This document shows, one piece after another, positions 13,146-24,082 of a stretch of DNA of 64,000 bases. Position numbers and translations under genes: made by a program. The DNA comes from Cryptomeria japonica (Eukaryota > Streptophyta > Pinopsida > Cupressales > Cupressaceae), in contig NC_081414.1 in the NCBI RefSeq assembly GCF_030272615.1, positions 234,220,733 to 234,284,732 of the forward strand, given 5' to 3'. How positions within the stretch are numbered: position 1 is the stretch's first letter; each line of letters begins with the position of its first letter. Below the pieces are notes generated by a model. That model worked only from the letters and a program-made list of their open reading frames with translations. It was not told the DNA's origin and did no database searches.

Positions 13146-13158
13146 CAAAGGGGGAGAT
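13146..13158 (+). other. Polypurine tract of the nested copia element
   Basis: AAAGGGGGAGAT lies flush against the TG of the 3' LTR and would prime plus-strand DNA synthesis. A second purine run of the same type (AAAGGGGGAGAAG) lies near 12957. The 12794-13145 stretch between pol and this site is untranslated and shows no gene. Confidence 0.8.
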
Positions 13159-14606
13159 TGTTGGCATTTGCATGAAGATTGCATTAATGAAATGTTATGT
13201 TGTCATTGATGTCAATTAATCGGTAATGATGTTGTAATAATATTATTATAATATTGTTTTATAACTGGTAGGAAGAACTAGTAAAGGGAATTGCAACCGG
13301 TAAGTGAGCTTGTGAAGGAAACCGATATTGCTAGAGATGAAGTAAGCTCAACCGATAAAGCCTACCTGTTGATATGCTAAACCCTAACCGATGGAGCTTG
13401 GTGAATCGGTTGTATTGGTTTATGATCTAATGATGAGTGGTAATTATTATGACATGTATGCATGTTGTATGAGAAGAGTTTTAAAAGTTTTTTGGCACGT
13501 AGAGATAATGATTTTTGTCTTGGGAATGAGCAAGTTCATTGAATGTAATGGAAACCGTGTGATGAGTTACAATGTTCGATGAAGTGATGATCAAAGAGTG
13601 GTCAAGGATATCTTGAATGATGTGCATTGATTTCTATGTAATCCAACAGTCATACTTGAACCGATTTGTTTGTAATCTCTATGAGATGTTTAGGTTTGTG
13701 ATGTGTTACCAACCTATTGTTTTGTTTATAAGGTCGATGAGTTTTTTATTTGTAGTGTTGGCAATTTGTGGTTGAGAGTAAGAGAGTGTGATTGCCAAAC
13801 TAGGAGATGTATCTACAGTATGTGTAAAGGCATATAGGAGCATGAAAAGGATCTGAATAAGCAAGTGTAGTGTTAATCAAACAAATCAATAAACCCATGT
13901 TGTTCTCTAACAATTACAACAATCAAATTCCTTAACTGGGTAAGCTCTAACAAGATTAGTGTTATCTAAATCCTCTAACCAGATGGTCCATTAGCTTGGA
14001 TTTCAAATCCTCTACCAAGGTTACTCCTAAAAGGGTATTGCTTCTAATAGGGCTTTATAGTCAATCCCTTAACCGGGTGGTCCCTAACAGGATTTGTTCT
14101 TAACAAGAATTTTTGTAAAGATTTATCAGGCTTGGATCCTAATAGGGCAAACTTTAGAAGAGTTCAGAATACTTGTGGGTATTCATCCCCACCGTAGTTT
14201 TTCCCATTTGGGTTTCCACATCAAAATCATTAGATCAAGTGGTGAATGTTTTTGTGGTTATGTTTGATATGGTTAATTTGCTTAATTGCTAAATCCACTT
14301 TGATATGTTATGTTAACCAGAAGCAATCTGTAACATTTTTTAACTACTGTCAGTAAATTATTTGAATGAATTAGTCAAAAGGTTTTGAGAGTTTCAAAGA
14401 TGTTTTACTGTTAGTCTGTTATAACAGTCAATCAATTTAACTTGTCAGTAATATTGCATTTGAAGTTCAGTGTTTAAACCAGTCAGTTCTAAGTTTGACT
14501 TGAGAGGTTTTTTTGTTTGGCGAAAAGTTTATATCAGTTTTCTATCTATTGATTCACCCCCCCTCTTAGTAGTTGACCAGATCCTTATTCTTTCATCAGA
14601 CCATCA
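13159..14606 (+). repeat. 3' LTR of the nested copia element
   Basis: This 1448-bp copy has the same start (TGTTGGCATTTGC), the same order of internal blocks and the same CCATCA end as the 5' LTR. It differs by scattered substitutions and small indels. It is followed by GACTA. Confidence 0.92.
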
Positions 14607-14611
14607 GACTA
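14607..14611 (+). repeat. Target-site duplication, right copy
   Basis: GACTA follows the LTR end and matches 7145-7149. The next base, 14612, is the first base of a codon in the resumed Tat-like pol frame. Confidence 0.85.
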
Positions 14612-15230
14612 CAATCCATAAGATGTTTCATTGTACAATTGGCAGACAAGTGCCAACCATTTCAACATCTTCTAAAGAAAGGTGTCACATTCAAATGGAC
14701 ATAACAATGCCAAGAAGCATTCCAAACATTGAAAGAATATCTTTTGTCGACACCAGTCTTGGTTCCACCAATGCATGGGAAACCATTACTCTTGTACATA
14801 TCTGCAGCAAATTCCTCTTTATGTGCTCTCCTAGCACAACATGATGAACAAGGAAAAGAGAGAGTGATCTACTACATCAGTAGAACACTTATAGGATATG
14901 AACTCAACTACATGCTAATAGAACACGCATATCTCACAGGGATAATTGCATCTCAGAAGCTAAGACACTATATGTTGAGTTATAAAGTCCACCTCATTGC
15001 ACATTTTGATCCACTCAAGTACTTGTTTAATAGAGCAACATTAAATGAAAGACTTTCCAAGTGGGTAATGATACTAAGTGAGTTTGACATAGAGTATGTT
15101 GACAGAAAGGCCATAAAGGGGAAATTCATATTAGAAGAACTAGCAAAAGCATCCCTACAAGACAGTCATCCAATGGTGGTAGATTTTTTAGATGAATCAG
15201 TCTTTACACTTTCAGGATCAACAAACTAGA
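14612..15230 (+). pseudogene. RT connection and first RNase H domain of the Tat-like element
   Basis: The frame resumes from 7149 with the RT thumb lead-in to RNase H and runs open from 14729 to 15229. Recognisable blocks include PVLVPPMHGKPLLLYISAAN, then YYISRTLIGYELNYMLIEHA, HLIAHFDPLKYLF and WVMILSEFDIEYVDRKAIKG, all typical of gypsy RNase H. The domain would degrade the RNA of the RNA-DNA hybrid. A TAG at about 15227 ends the open stretch just before the second RNase H. The first RNase H of Tat elements is often itself inactive, and I cannot tell that here. Confidence 0.8.
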
Positions 15231-15870
15231 AATTGTATTTTGATGGATCCTATACAAATCATAGAGCAAGAGTAGGAATTCTCTTTGCAACTCCTTAAGG
15301 AGATTCCATTCCTAATTCATTCAGAATCAACTTCTCTTGTACCAATAACATAGCTGAATATGAAGCCCTTGTAATAGGACTTCGTATTGCCATACAATGG
15401 AAAATCATGGAGTTACAAGTCTATGGAGACTTGCAGATTATCATCAATCAAGTCAATGATGATTACAATACAAAAGATGACAAGCTGCCACCTTACAAAT
15501 AATTGGTGGAAGAATACAAACAACATTTCACCAATATAACATTTGAGAAAATCCTAAGAATACAAAACAAGGTGGCCGATGCTATGGCAACAGTAGGCTC
15601 TCTCTTGGATATGCCTAACAATGGAATTCACTTTGAGTTCATAGTCGAACAAATCATGGTCCCAGTATATAAAATACCATCTGTTCAATATGTTTGCATG
15701 ATAGTGGGACCTGAATATCCGTGGTACAAAGATGTATATGCATACCTTCATGATCAACATATGTCTCCTGATCTCTCACACAATCAAAGAAAGACACTTA
15801 TCCATCAAACTGCAAGACACACAATCATTGTTGATACTTTGTATAGAAAAGGCCTAGATGGTACTTTACT
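15231..15870 (+). pseudogene. Second (archaeal-type) RNase H domain of the Tat-like element
   Basis: A second RNase H after the first is a hallmark of the plant Tat lineage. All expected acidic positions are visible: LYFDGSYTNHRARVGILF (Asp), NNIAEYEALVIGL (Glu), and VYGDLQIIINQVN (Asp). The later NKVADAMATVGSLL supplies the last conserved Asp. Two stops (near 15298 and 15500) break it. The open stretch 15503-15874 then reads into the connection with integrase. Same frame as the upstream domain. Confidence 0.8.
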
Positions 15871-16975
15871 TTGATGCCTTAATGATGAGGAGGCACAAGC
15901 CGCCCTGAAAGAAGTTCATGATGGCATATGCGGGACATAACCTTCTGGTCCTGCATTAGCAAAAAAATTGTTGAGAATCGGTTACTATTGGCCAACATTG
16001 GAAAAGTATTCTTATAGGTATGTCCAAAGATGCATACAATGTCAAATACATGGAGACCTGATCCATGCACTTGCTCAAGATCTTCAACTGATTACATCAC
16101 CATGACTGTTCTCACAATGGGGACTGGATCTTGTTGGGAAGATAAACCCTACCTCCTCCAATGGACACAAGTTCATACTCATAGCTACTGAATACTTTAC
16201 CAAATGGGTTGAGGGAATCCCTATGACCTACATAATAGGTAAACATATAGCTAAGTTCATCTTGAATTATATCATTTGCAGATATGGAGTCCCCATGTGC
16301 ATTGTTACTGACAATGGGTGACCTTTTAAAAATCAAGAAGTGAGTGATCTTTGTGATCAATTCCACATTCAATAACATTTTGCAACTCATTATCCCCAAA
16401 GAAATGGTCAAGCGGAGCCAACAAATAAAACCATATTGAAAATTTTAAAGAATGTTGTCAACGAAGCTAGAGGAGACTAGCATCTACAACTAAATCCAAC
16501 TCTTTGGGCCTATTGAACTAGTGTTCAAATAGCTACCGGTGCTACACCATACTCTTTAGTATATAGTTCAGAAGCCATTTGGCCTATTGAATGTAGAATT
16601 GTCATCCCTAAGAGTCTCCTTGAAACACATCATATTAGAGGAAGACTATAGAGTCACACATTTGCAAGAACTTGAATTATTGGACGAAAAATGACAAAGT
16701 GCCTTGAATCATTTACAAGGTTAACAAAACTGAATGAGATGAAGCTATAAAAAAATAGTAAACCCACATTTTTTTGAAGTAGGGGATATCATCCTTAAGG
16801 AGAATCAAAGGAACCTCACAGAATGCAAAAAACCAGGAAACTTCGAACCTAATTGGTTAGGTCCTTTTGTCATAAAAAAAGTGTCTGGAAATAACACTGA
16901 TCATTTAACAACAATGGAGGGAGATCCACTTCCAGATCCCATGAACAACATGCACCTAAAAAGATATTACATCTA
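15871..16975 (+). pseudogene. Integrase of the Tat-like element
   Basis: Integrase would insert the DNA copy into the nuclear genome. The zinc region keeps EVHDG and CIQCQ, but the second His region is disrupted by a stop near 15940. The core shows WGLDLVGKI, then IVTDNG followed by a stop in place of Arg, then QAEPTNKTI, giving a D,D,E order. The C-terminus includes FEVGDIILKENQRN and WLGPFVIKK. It ends at MHLKRYYI with a stop at 16975. At least ten internal stops make it non-functional. It stays in the pol frame for most of its length. Confidence 0.85.
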
Positions 16976-19639
16976 AGGGCCGAGTTAATTTAGCATTTAC
17001 TTTCCACATTTGCATATCATTTTCCTTTACACACTACATCTCATATAATTTATTTCCTAAATGCATCGCATTCACAATCTTCATAACATATAATATTTGC
17101 TTGCACATATAGTTGCATCAATAAAACAAGGTGATTGTCTAAGTCATTCACCTGTCTACGATAAAAGGAGAGAAGGTGGTCTCATTTCCTAGATACTTGT
17201 TCATGAAGTCTTTAGGAGGTCTTTAGTCATTTATCTTTGACATCACCTTGTGATTAAGGTTTATCCATGGTTGTGTAGAGGTTTCACTATTTATCAATTT
17301 CTATATATCTCACACATTAATCACATGCTCCAAGTCATCACAGATACCTAGTTGGTCATGTGGCTAGTGAAAAATTCAAAGTCTTGCTTCAACGCCATTG
17401 TTATCATCATACCCAAGTAGGTTTCATTACTTACAAGTCAAGGCAAGAAAAATGAAAAAGAAAAAAATTCTATGTCAATATCCATATCAAAATATCATGT
17501 GAAAATGAGCAATGATATATAACTGAAATATCATGCATACAAGTGCAATAAAAGCTTGACTATGGGAACATGCGAGTAACTCCATCAGGGCTATGGACGC
17601 CTATTGACAACAAAGCAATATTTGAGAGATTACGGTGTATAACCTTGTCGAAGCTCTTAAATCTTGTTGACAATGAGGCTCTATCCAGGTTTCTTTTGAA
17701 GTCAGAATACATCACGTAGCTAGTCACATAGGATTACAAGGGTCTGTAATGATTATAAGGGTCAGAATAAACTCAAATGCACACACATGGGCAAAACAAG
17801 ATCAAAGTTTCAAGAATTGATGGAGAAGTTTTCCGTGCCTCCATTCATAAATATTGGTTACATAGTGTGTTAAGTTAAATGGTCTAAACTCTTCTAAGAA
17901 TGGATTGAACTCCTATCTCTAAAATGTTTTGTACCTTTAATTCAATTAGTGTATTTCAGAACGAAAATAAACACACAATCACTCTTGTTCAAATAGGAAA
18001 TTTATTTTTCATCTTCATAACATAGCTACATTTCAGAATATTGTTGTCTCCACCACATTCTGTAGATCATCATGACATCATAGGGGTGCATATTGGGGGC
18101 ATAGCTGAGAAAATCCTAAAAAGTCCCGAAAAAATCCTAAAAAGTCTTGAAAACATCCTAAAAATCATAAAAAGTCTTGAAAAAATCCTAAAAATCGTAA
18201 AAAGTCCTAAAAAAACCTAAAAAATCGTAAAACAATCCTGAAAAAGAAAAATGCAAAAAACATAAAAAAAATCCAACAAAATACCAAAAACATCAAAAAA
18301 TCCAACAAAATACCAAAAACATCAAAAAACCCAAAAAATCAAACAAAAACATTCAAATATGATCCTGAAAAAATACCCAAAACATCAAAAAACTCAAAAA
18401 CAAATTAAAAATTGAAAAAGAATAAAAAATTTGCAATGCAAGAAACAAATACCCTAGCAGATATACATCAAACACTTTGCACAAAGTTAAACAAAGGATA
18501 TAACTATCTTAACAAACATCTGCAACCAAACTAATTATCAAGTCTTATCAATCATCAATATCCATATCAAAGTGATCACTATCTTGTCTTAAACAAAAGA
18601 GGATACACTAAAAACTATGTAGGTCAGTCTTAAATGGGGTCCACAACTTTATGAAACCAGACATTATCAACCACCACATCAAACAAATCAAAGCAAAGGC
18701 ACAATCAGTAAAGCTGCTAAGTTTTGTCTAATCTATTTTCTATCTTTTATCAATTAGCGAAGATCATGTTTCTATGCTACTTAAGGATGTCCAAAAGTGA
18801 CTACAAGAGCTATGATGAGCATGATCCTTTTCTTTGTTTGTTGTTTGTGGTGTGAACCAATGAAGTTTTGGGGCAATGTGTCTAGTGGGTGTCCGTGATA
18901 GGAGCATACAGCTTGTGAATACCACACATACCTCGACCCCTAGCATAATTTCTAGAATGGAGGATTCATTCCTTGTCTGCTAAGTGTTTGTTTCTTACAA
19001 TGAGATATCTTTATGTCTTGGTTCTTTATACCTTGATGTACACAGCTTCATTGTTACATAATAAGGCTCAGTGATGATAATGTTGCACTACCAATAACGA
19101 CAAGAAGACCATTCATCATCAATTGTATCATATCATTTCATGTCCTATCATGCTGATTGTATCAACCAAGATCATATTTCCTAGTGGATTGACTTTAGTT
19201 TTCTTTCTCATCTTCTCATTATTTTGTATTATCTCTCTCTCTCTCGTCAATTCTTTAATCTTACTAACATTTCTTCTAACTGAGTCAAAGCAAATAAACA
19301 ATATTTTGACACATTTGAAACAAAAACATTAATTGCATTCAATTAGCTGATTCATTTAGCTAGTTCATTTATTACCATTCATTTAGATCATTCATTTCAT
19401 TACATTCATGTTAATTGCACTCACATATCATGTTAAATTGCATTCATTAGGTAGCATTTCATTTAAGTGCATTATCATTAAAAATCACTTTAATAGTTGC
19501 ATTCAATCAAAATGCATTACATAAAATCATACATCATAGAACTGGATCACACACCGCATAGAAAGCACAAATAAAATTATATAGTCTGCATGCATCATTA
19601 GTAGAACACAAGCATATAGAATGCTGCCAAAATTGCATA
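16976..19639 (+). other. Spacer after integrase in the Tat-like element
   Basis: AT-rich, with no convincing plus-strand gene. Its only clear structure is the low-complexity array described separately near 18105-18440. Tat elements usually carry a long stretch here, with tandem repeats and extra ORFs, so the region fits the element. Confidence 0.5.
18105..18440 (+). repeat. Low-complexity tandem array of short A-rich units
   Basis: Units of about 18-20 bp of the type AAAAATCCTAAAAAGTC follow each other from about 18108 to 18250. These give way to CAACAAAATACCAAAAACAT-type units to about 18420. Units drift in sequence and length. It lies between integrase and the antisense ORF, where related Tat elements are known to carry tandem repeats. 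Confidence 0.7.
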
Positions 19640-20168
19640 TCATATAACTCAAAAATGATAATGTGTCAAAGTATACAACAAAAGGCCCATTGGCTCTACT
19701 GACATCATCAAATATGTGTCAACCAACATCGCCTCTATCTCCAAGAGGGTCCTACCTACTGGATCTTCCTCTAGTATGTCCTAATGATGCCCTAGGAGGA
19801 CCCATCACTCCTTTGTTGTTCATCTGTCGACTCATGTCTCTGCTAGATTTTCTCTGAGATCTATAGGCTCGATAGCTAGGCTCCCTCTAACCCTCGAGAA
19901 CAACTCTCTCATAAGCTTTTCTATAGTATATAGCCTCTTGGGCAACACTAAAAAATCTGTCTGCTTGTGTTTGTGTATCCGTCCCGAGACCAAACAACTG
20001 ATCATAAGCATCCATGGTCAACTACACTCTGTGCACAACCTCATCTCTCTCCTACTGGAGACAATCCCTCTCTACTACAATTCGATCCCTCTCTGCCTCC
20101 AAGGCTCCATAATCTCTCCAGATTAACTCTCTGTCCTCCCTCCATCTCTGCCTAACCCTCGCCACCAT

Positions 20169-21680
20169 TGTTGGCATTATGTGAACCGGTATGTGGACAT
20201 AATGACATTGTATGTTGTCATTGATGTCAATATGTTGAAGAGATATGAACCGGCATATGTGAGAACCGGTATAACACTGTGAATCAACATTTGTGCCAAA
20301 GTTGGTTATGGGAACCGGCACATGGAAGCATTGTATGACTACCGGTTGGTAGTCTCAACTTTAGGGTTTCTGGTTGAAGTGCTTCAAGCCTGTATGGCTC
20401 AATCAATGATATTGTGTGATGAGTTAGCATTGTAATGAAGAACAGATCATGTTGCCACATTAGCCTTGTGCACGTGAAGGATCTTGCATAAAGGATATTG
20501 TTCCTATCTACCTTGGGAATGTGTGAAGTCTGTAAATGGTAATAACATGTGATGGGTTATCAGCCACCATAAAATTTGTGGAAAACGAACGATGGAGAAT
20601 GTCTTGAGATTGGATCAAGACTGTTGCATTCAATATAGTATGATCAATGGTTAGGATTGAACCGTTTGAATTCCTTAACCTAACAGGTCTAGGGTTTAGG
20701 GTTTATGCTACCGACCTATCTGTTGTCCTATAAGGTTGATGTTGTGATTCTTTTTAGAGGTTGTTGGCAATGACAAAAGTTGTGTGTGAGTATCCAAGAG
20801 AAGGGATACGTGATTCTTGCCAAACCAGAGAAGAGAAGTGATACCTGCAAAGTGTAAGTGTAGAAGGTGAAGAGGAGCTTAAGTGGATCTGCATTGGCAT
20901 TGAGTGCTGTTACCAGATCATTGTAATACCCGTTGATCTCTAACCACCTCAACAGTTGGAAAATCCCCTAACAGGGTAGCCTTAACCGGCTTGCTGTAAA
21001 TCCCTTAATAGGGTAACTCGAAGTTATTGAGGTCTGGAAAGCTAGAGAGCTCTGGAAATCCTTTAGCTATTGAGTTCTTGAAATCCTCTAACAAGGTACC
21101 CTTAACAAGGTTTAACCCTTAACCGGGTATTGTAGCCATCCCTTAACCGGGTGATCTCTAACAGGATCGGTTCCTAGCAGAACCTTTTGTAATGTCTTTA
21201 ACCGGACAAAGCTTCTAACAGAGTAGACTTCCAAAGAGTTCAACAACAAGTTTGTGGATATTCATCCCCACTGTGGTTTTTCCTAGTTGGGTTTCCACGT
21301 GAAAAATATGTGTGTCATGTGTTATGCTTTTATCTTGTGATGCTTTGTTATTGCCTGTTAAGCATATGATGGTTTTGTGTTTTATGCCTGTCAATAAAAC
21401 ATGTTGAACTAGCTGTTGTAAAGATATGATGATAGATTATCTGTTCATGCCTAAGGGTGAAATGGTAGTGTAGTTTTGAGTTGAGTGGAAAGCTAAGTGA
21501 GTAACTGGTTTATGATTGTTTTAGTTGTTCTGGGTTTTACCAGTTGCACTTTGTTTCAAACCGGTGTCACTATTTGCCAGTCATTTGGAGTAATTGTTGT
21601 TGAACCAATTTAGGTCTGTATTTTGTCTGTACTGATTCACCCGCCCCTCTCAGTATCGGTTTGGTACTTTTCGTTCATCA
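20169..21680 (+). repeat. Probable solo copia-type LTR inside the antisense PMD gene
   Basis: It starts TGTTGGCATTATG and ends TTCGTTCATCA. It carries the shared LTR core (CCCACTGTGGTTTTTCC near 21268) and the C-rich end block (TTCACCCGCCCCTCTCAG near 21634). It splits the PMD coding region, which continues on both sides. No primer-binding site follows and no internal region is attached, so a solo LTR is likely. A clean five-base duplication is not visible (left flank ACCAT, right flank TTGAG). Confidence 0.75.
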
Positions 21681-23304
21681 TTGAGTTATCAACCATATCC
21701 TCCAAGCTCTATATCTGTGCTTTGAGAATTGGCATAATATCACCCTCTCTCCTCACCTGTTGCTCTCTTGCCAATGCATCCTCCAAACTCTGGATCCATG
21801 CTCTCAGTACTTGTGGATCATTATCATTATCTCTATCCCCACCGTGCACTCTATCCCTTCCTCCCTCTGTAGTAGGAACATCTTCCAACTCGAGCATGTC
21901 AATATCATCTATGCCCTCATCATCATCATCATCCCCTCCATTGCTCGATGATCCTGAACTTGAATCATCATCTCCCTCCTTGTCTGAGCTATTGGACTTT
22001 GTGTCTCCGTCGATGTCTACCTCCATATCCCCCCCTCATCCCCCTCCTCCTCCTCCTCCTCCTCCTCCTCTCCTATTTATGCTATAGCCAACACAACTCC
22101 TCTCCCTCTCCCTCCCTATGGCAGCTCATGCCGAATCTGCCATGGTGATATGGGAATGGTAGGATCTATCAAAGGAATGGGTTTGTGTGCCAACCACCAC
22201 CCATCATACTGAGCTATCATACTTGGATCCATTGGACCAACTCCCCAACCCCACTACACAAGATGTAAAGAATTAAACTCACCAACAACAACATGAGGTT
22301 GAATGCAAGCCCCCAATTGCTGAGCTCACAGATAACACAAGCAAAATAAGCAGTCATATCAAGAATACCCTGTATCTCTCCAAACTGTCAGAGTACTCAT
22401 CTTGGAAGATGTATGTTAATAATCCGATTAGTATCCAAAGCCTGACCAATAAGATACCATTGCTGATGACAGAATGGTAAATGTTGAGCATCATCTACCC
22501 AACCGGGGCAATCTAAATATGGTTGGCATGTGAAGTACTATAAAATATCTATCTGATGTCTCCAGTATAAGGTGTTCCTTGAACCCCTATGTCTAATGCC
22601 TAGAGTGTACCTGTACACATAAGGCTTCTCACCCTCGAGAGAAACATGCATAGCGAACCGATAGATGGCTATATGCTCCCAAGCCCAAACCTGGAGCAAT
22701 GTAGTGCCGTATCCAATAGATTTCTGCCTTATACATACTATGCCATGCATATGATAATATAAGGTTGCAAGAAGACATAGACCACAAGCAAACACTCATT
22801 TGTGTACAATCATATCATGGATTACACGACCCCATCCAATTGGAAATCCGTGCGACCTCCTATCTGGTATCAATGAACCTAATACTATACTACACAAGAC
22901 TATAATGAGGTCATCATAGTCCATCTTCTCCCATGGTATCTTATATCAACCTCTCATATGCAAATCCTGCTCACTGCACTCGAAGAGATGGAATAATCCG
23001 TCTATCCCATCTCTACAATCATATACAACTCTCACATCATGGATAGGAATGTGCAAAATCCACCAAACATCCTCTAAGATAAATGATGCCTCTCAAGTAG
23101 GCAAATGGAAGGAACAAGTCTCAAAATGCCACCGCTCAACTAAAGTAGTGATCATGGCCCTGTTGGTCGTAACCTCTGGAAGATGTGTAAAATATGATAT
23201 AATCCCAAATATTTGACCAATGCTACTTCCTCAGCAAGTAAATCATCTCGCCTATCGAGACCATCAGGCCTTGTTTGTCTACATACGAGCACATTAAAGT
23301 TCAC

Positions 23305-23640
23305 CTACAAGTGAAAATACAACAAGTATGTCAGATAAACCATTCACATGAGAAATTTCAGTTTATACATATTAAAAAATCAAAATTCACAACGAATGCG
23401 AATCGGTTAGGGCTAATACGAATCAATAAAAGCTATTGCGCATCATTATAAGTGAATGCAAATTTGATAGAGTGAATGCGTAATAATAGTATCGAATACC
23501 ATCAGTTAGTCGAATGCAAATTAATAACAACAAATACGCACAAATAGAAATGTGAATGCACATCAATTCAAAAAAATTTCTCTGAGGAAAAAAATATAGC
23601 AAAAACAGGCATAAACGAACATTTTTTTTGAAATACATAC
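23305..23640 (-). other. Putative intron of the antisense PMD gene
   Basis: On the minus strand the segment starts GTATGTATTT and ends with TTCACTTGTAG, matching donor and acceptor consensus. It has stops in all frames and is AT-rich. The reading after it (GTGAACTTTAATGTGC) leads straight into the PMD core. Confidence 0.5.
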
Positions 23641-23669
23641 CATGCCTCCAGTCCTAGGTGGTCTCTAGT

Positions 23670-24082
23670 ATGATCGGACTCAATTAGACAAGTGCAATAG
23701 TGCTCCAAAGCTAGCCATGATGCTCGCAAAGTCGCAAGAAGGCTTGAAACTCAAAATGATCTCTAAGAACAAACAAGAATGCAAATGAGCAAATGAGAGG
23801 GTCAAATCACTATTTATAGCTCAAAATTAGGGTTTTTCTCACTCTGACGACTGTGGTCCCCCTGAAGTTCAAAGCAGACAAACGAACTTGTAATCGCATG
23901 AAACTTCACATGATTTCTCACTAGCATGGTATCAAAGAAATTGTCTCAATTTCAAAAAAAAATGACCACTTTTTTTGGGGGGCATATTTACACTATAAGT
24001 GTCACCGAGGCATACTCAGGCATAAACTTTTTCGCTTTCTTTGAAACAATGTCGTTTTGACATTGTATCAAAGAGGGGCAAA
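23670..24082 (+). other. Spacer and polypurine tract before the 3' LTR
   Basis: Between the antisense gene and the LTR there is no coding signal. Upstream of the antisense ATG this stretch would hold its promoter, which I cannot recognise. It ends in AAAGAGGGGCAAA (24070-24082), a purine-rich tract flush against the LTR, as expected for plus-strand priming. Confidence 0.6.

Larger units (their letters stand above)
7150..14606 (+). mobile_element. Complete Ty1/copia retrotransposon nested in the Tat-like RT
   Basis: The element has two LTRs (7150-8608 and 13159-14606), an initiator-Met primer-binding site, gag, pol in copia order (protease, integrase, RT, RNase H) and a polypurine tract. It is flanked by perfect GACTA duplications. 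Removing it together with one duplication restores the host gypsy frame, which proves the insertion is later than the host element. The LTRs differ at many positions and by about 11 bp in length, so the insertion is not recent. Pol carries about ten stops and a late frameshift, so the copy is not autonomous. Confidence 0.93.
19640..23669 (-). pseudogene. Antisense plant mobile domain (PMD) gene carried by the Tat-like element
   Basis: On the minus strand a decayed gene opens with ATG at 23669 (MASFGALLHLSN) and appears to have one GT-AG intron (23305-23640). The PMD core then follows: RPDGLDRRDDLLAEE, a WHFETCSFHLPT block near 23110, EDVWWILHIPIHD, and the hallmark TTLLQVWAWEHIAIYRFAMH at about 22710-22650. 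An acidic Ser/Asp/Gly-rich tail (22026-21900) and a coiled-coil tail (ALEAERDRIVVERDCLQ near 20070) end it. PMD is shared by the Arabidopsis MAIN/MAIL nuclear proteins and by ORFs captured in plant transposons. Several stops, a frame change and a solo LTR (20169-21680) break it. The family call rests on the PMD motifs; a role for the ORF is unknown. Confidence 0.7.

Noticed and set aside
20164-21685. Target duplication around the solo LTR in the PMD gene
   Set aside because: Left flank ACCAT and right flank TTGAG do not match; only a loose similarity exists.
21623-22087. 154-codon plus-strand ORF with Ser runs and a proline tract
   Set aside because: It is the reverse of the acidic Ser/Asp/Gly-rich tail of the antisense PMD gene and of a CCT repeat; composition explains it.
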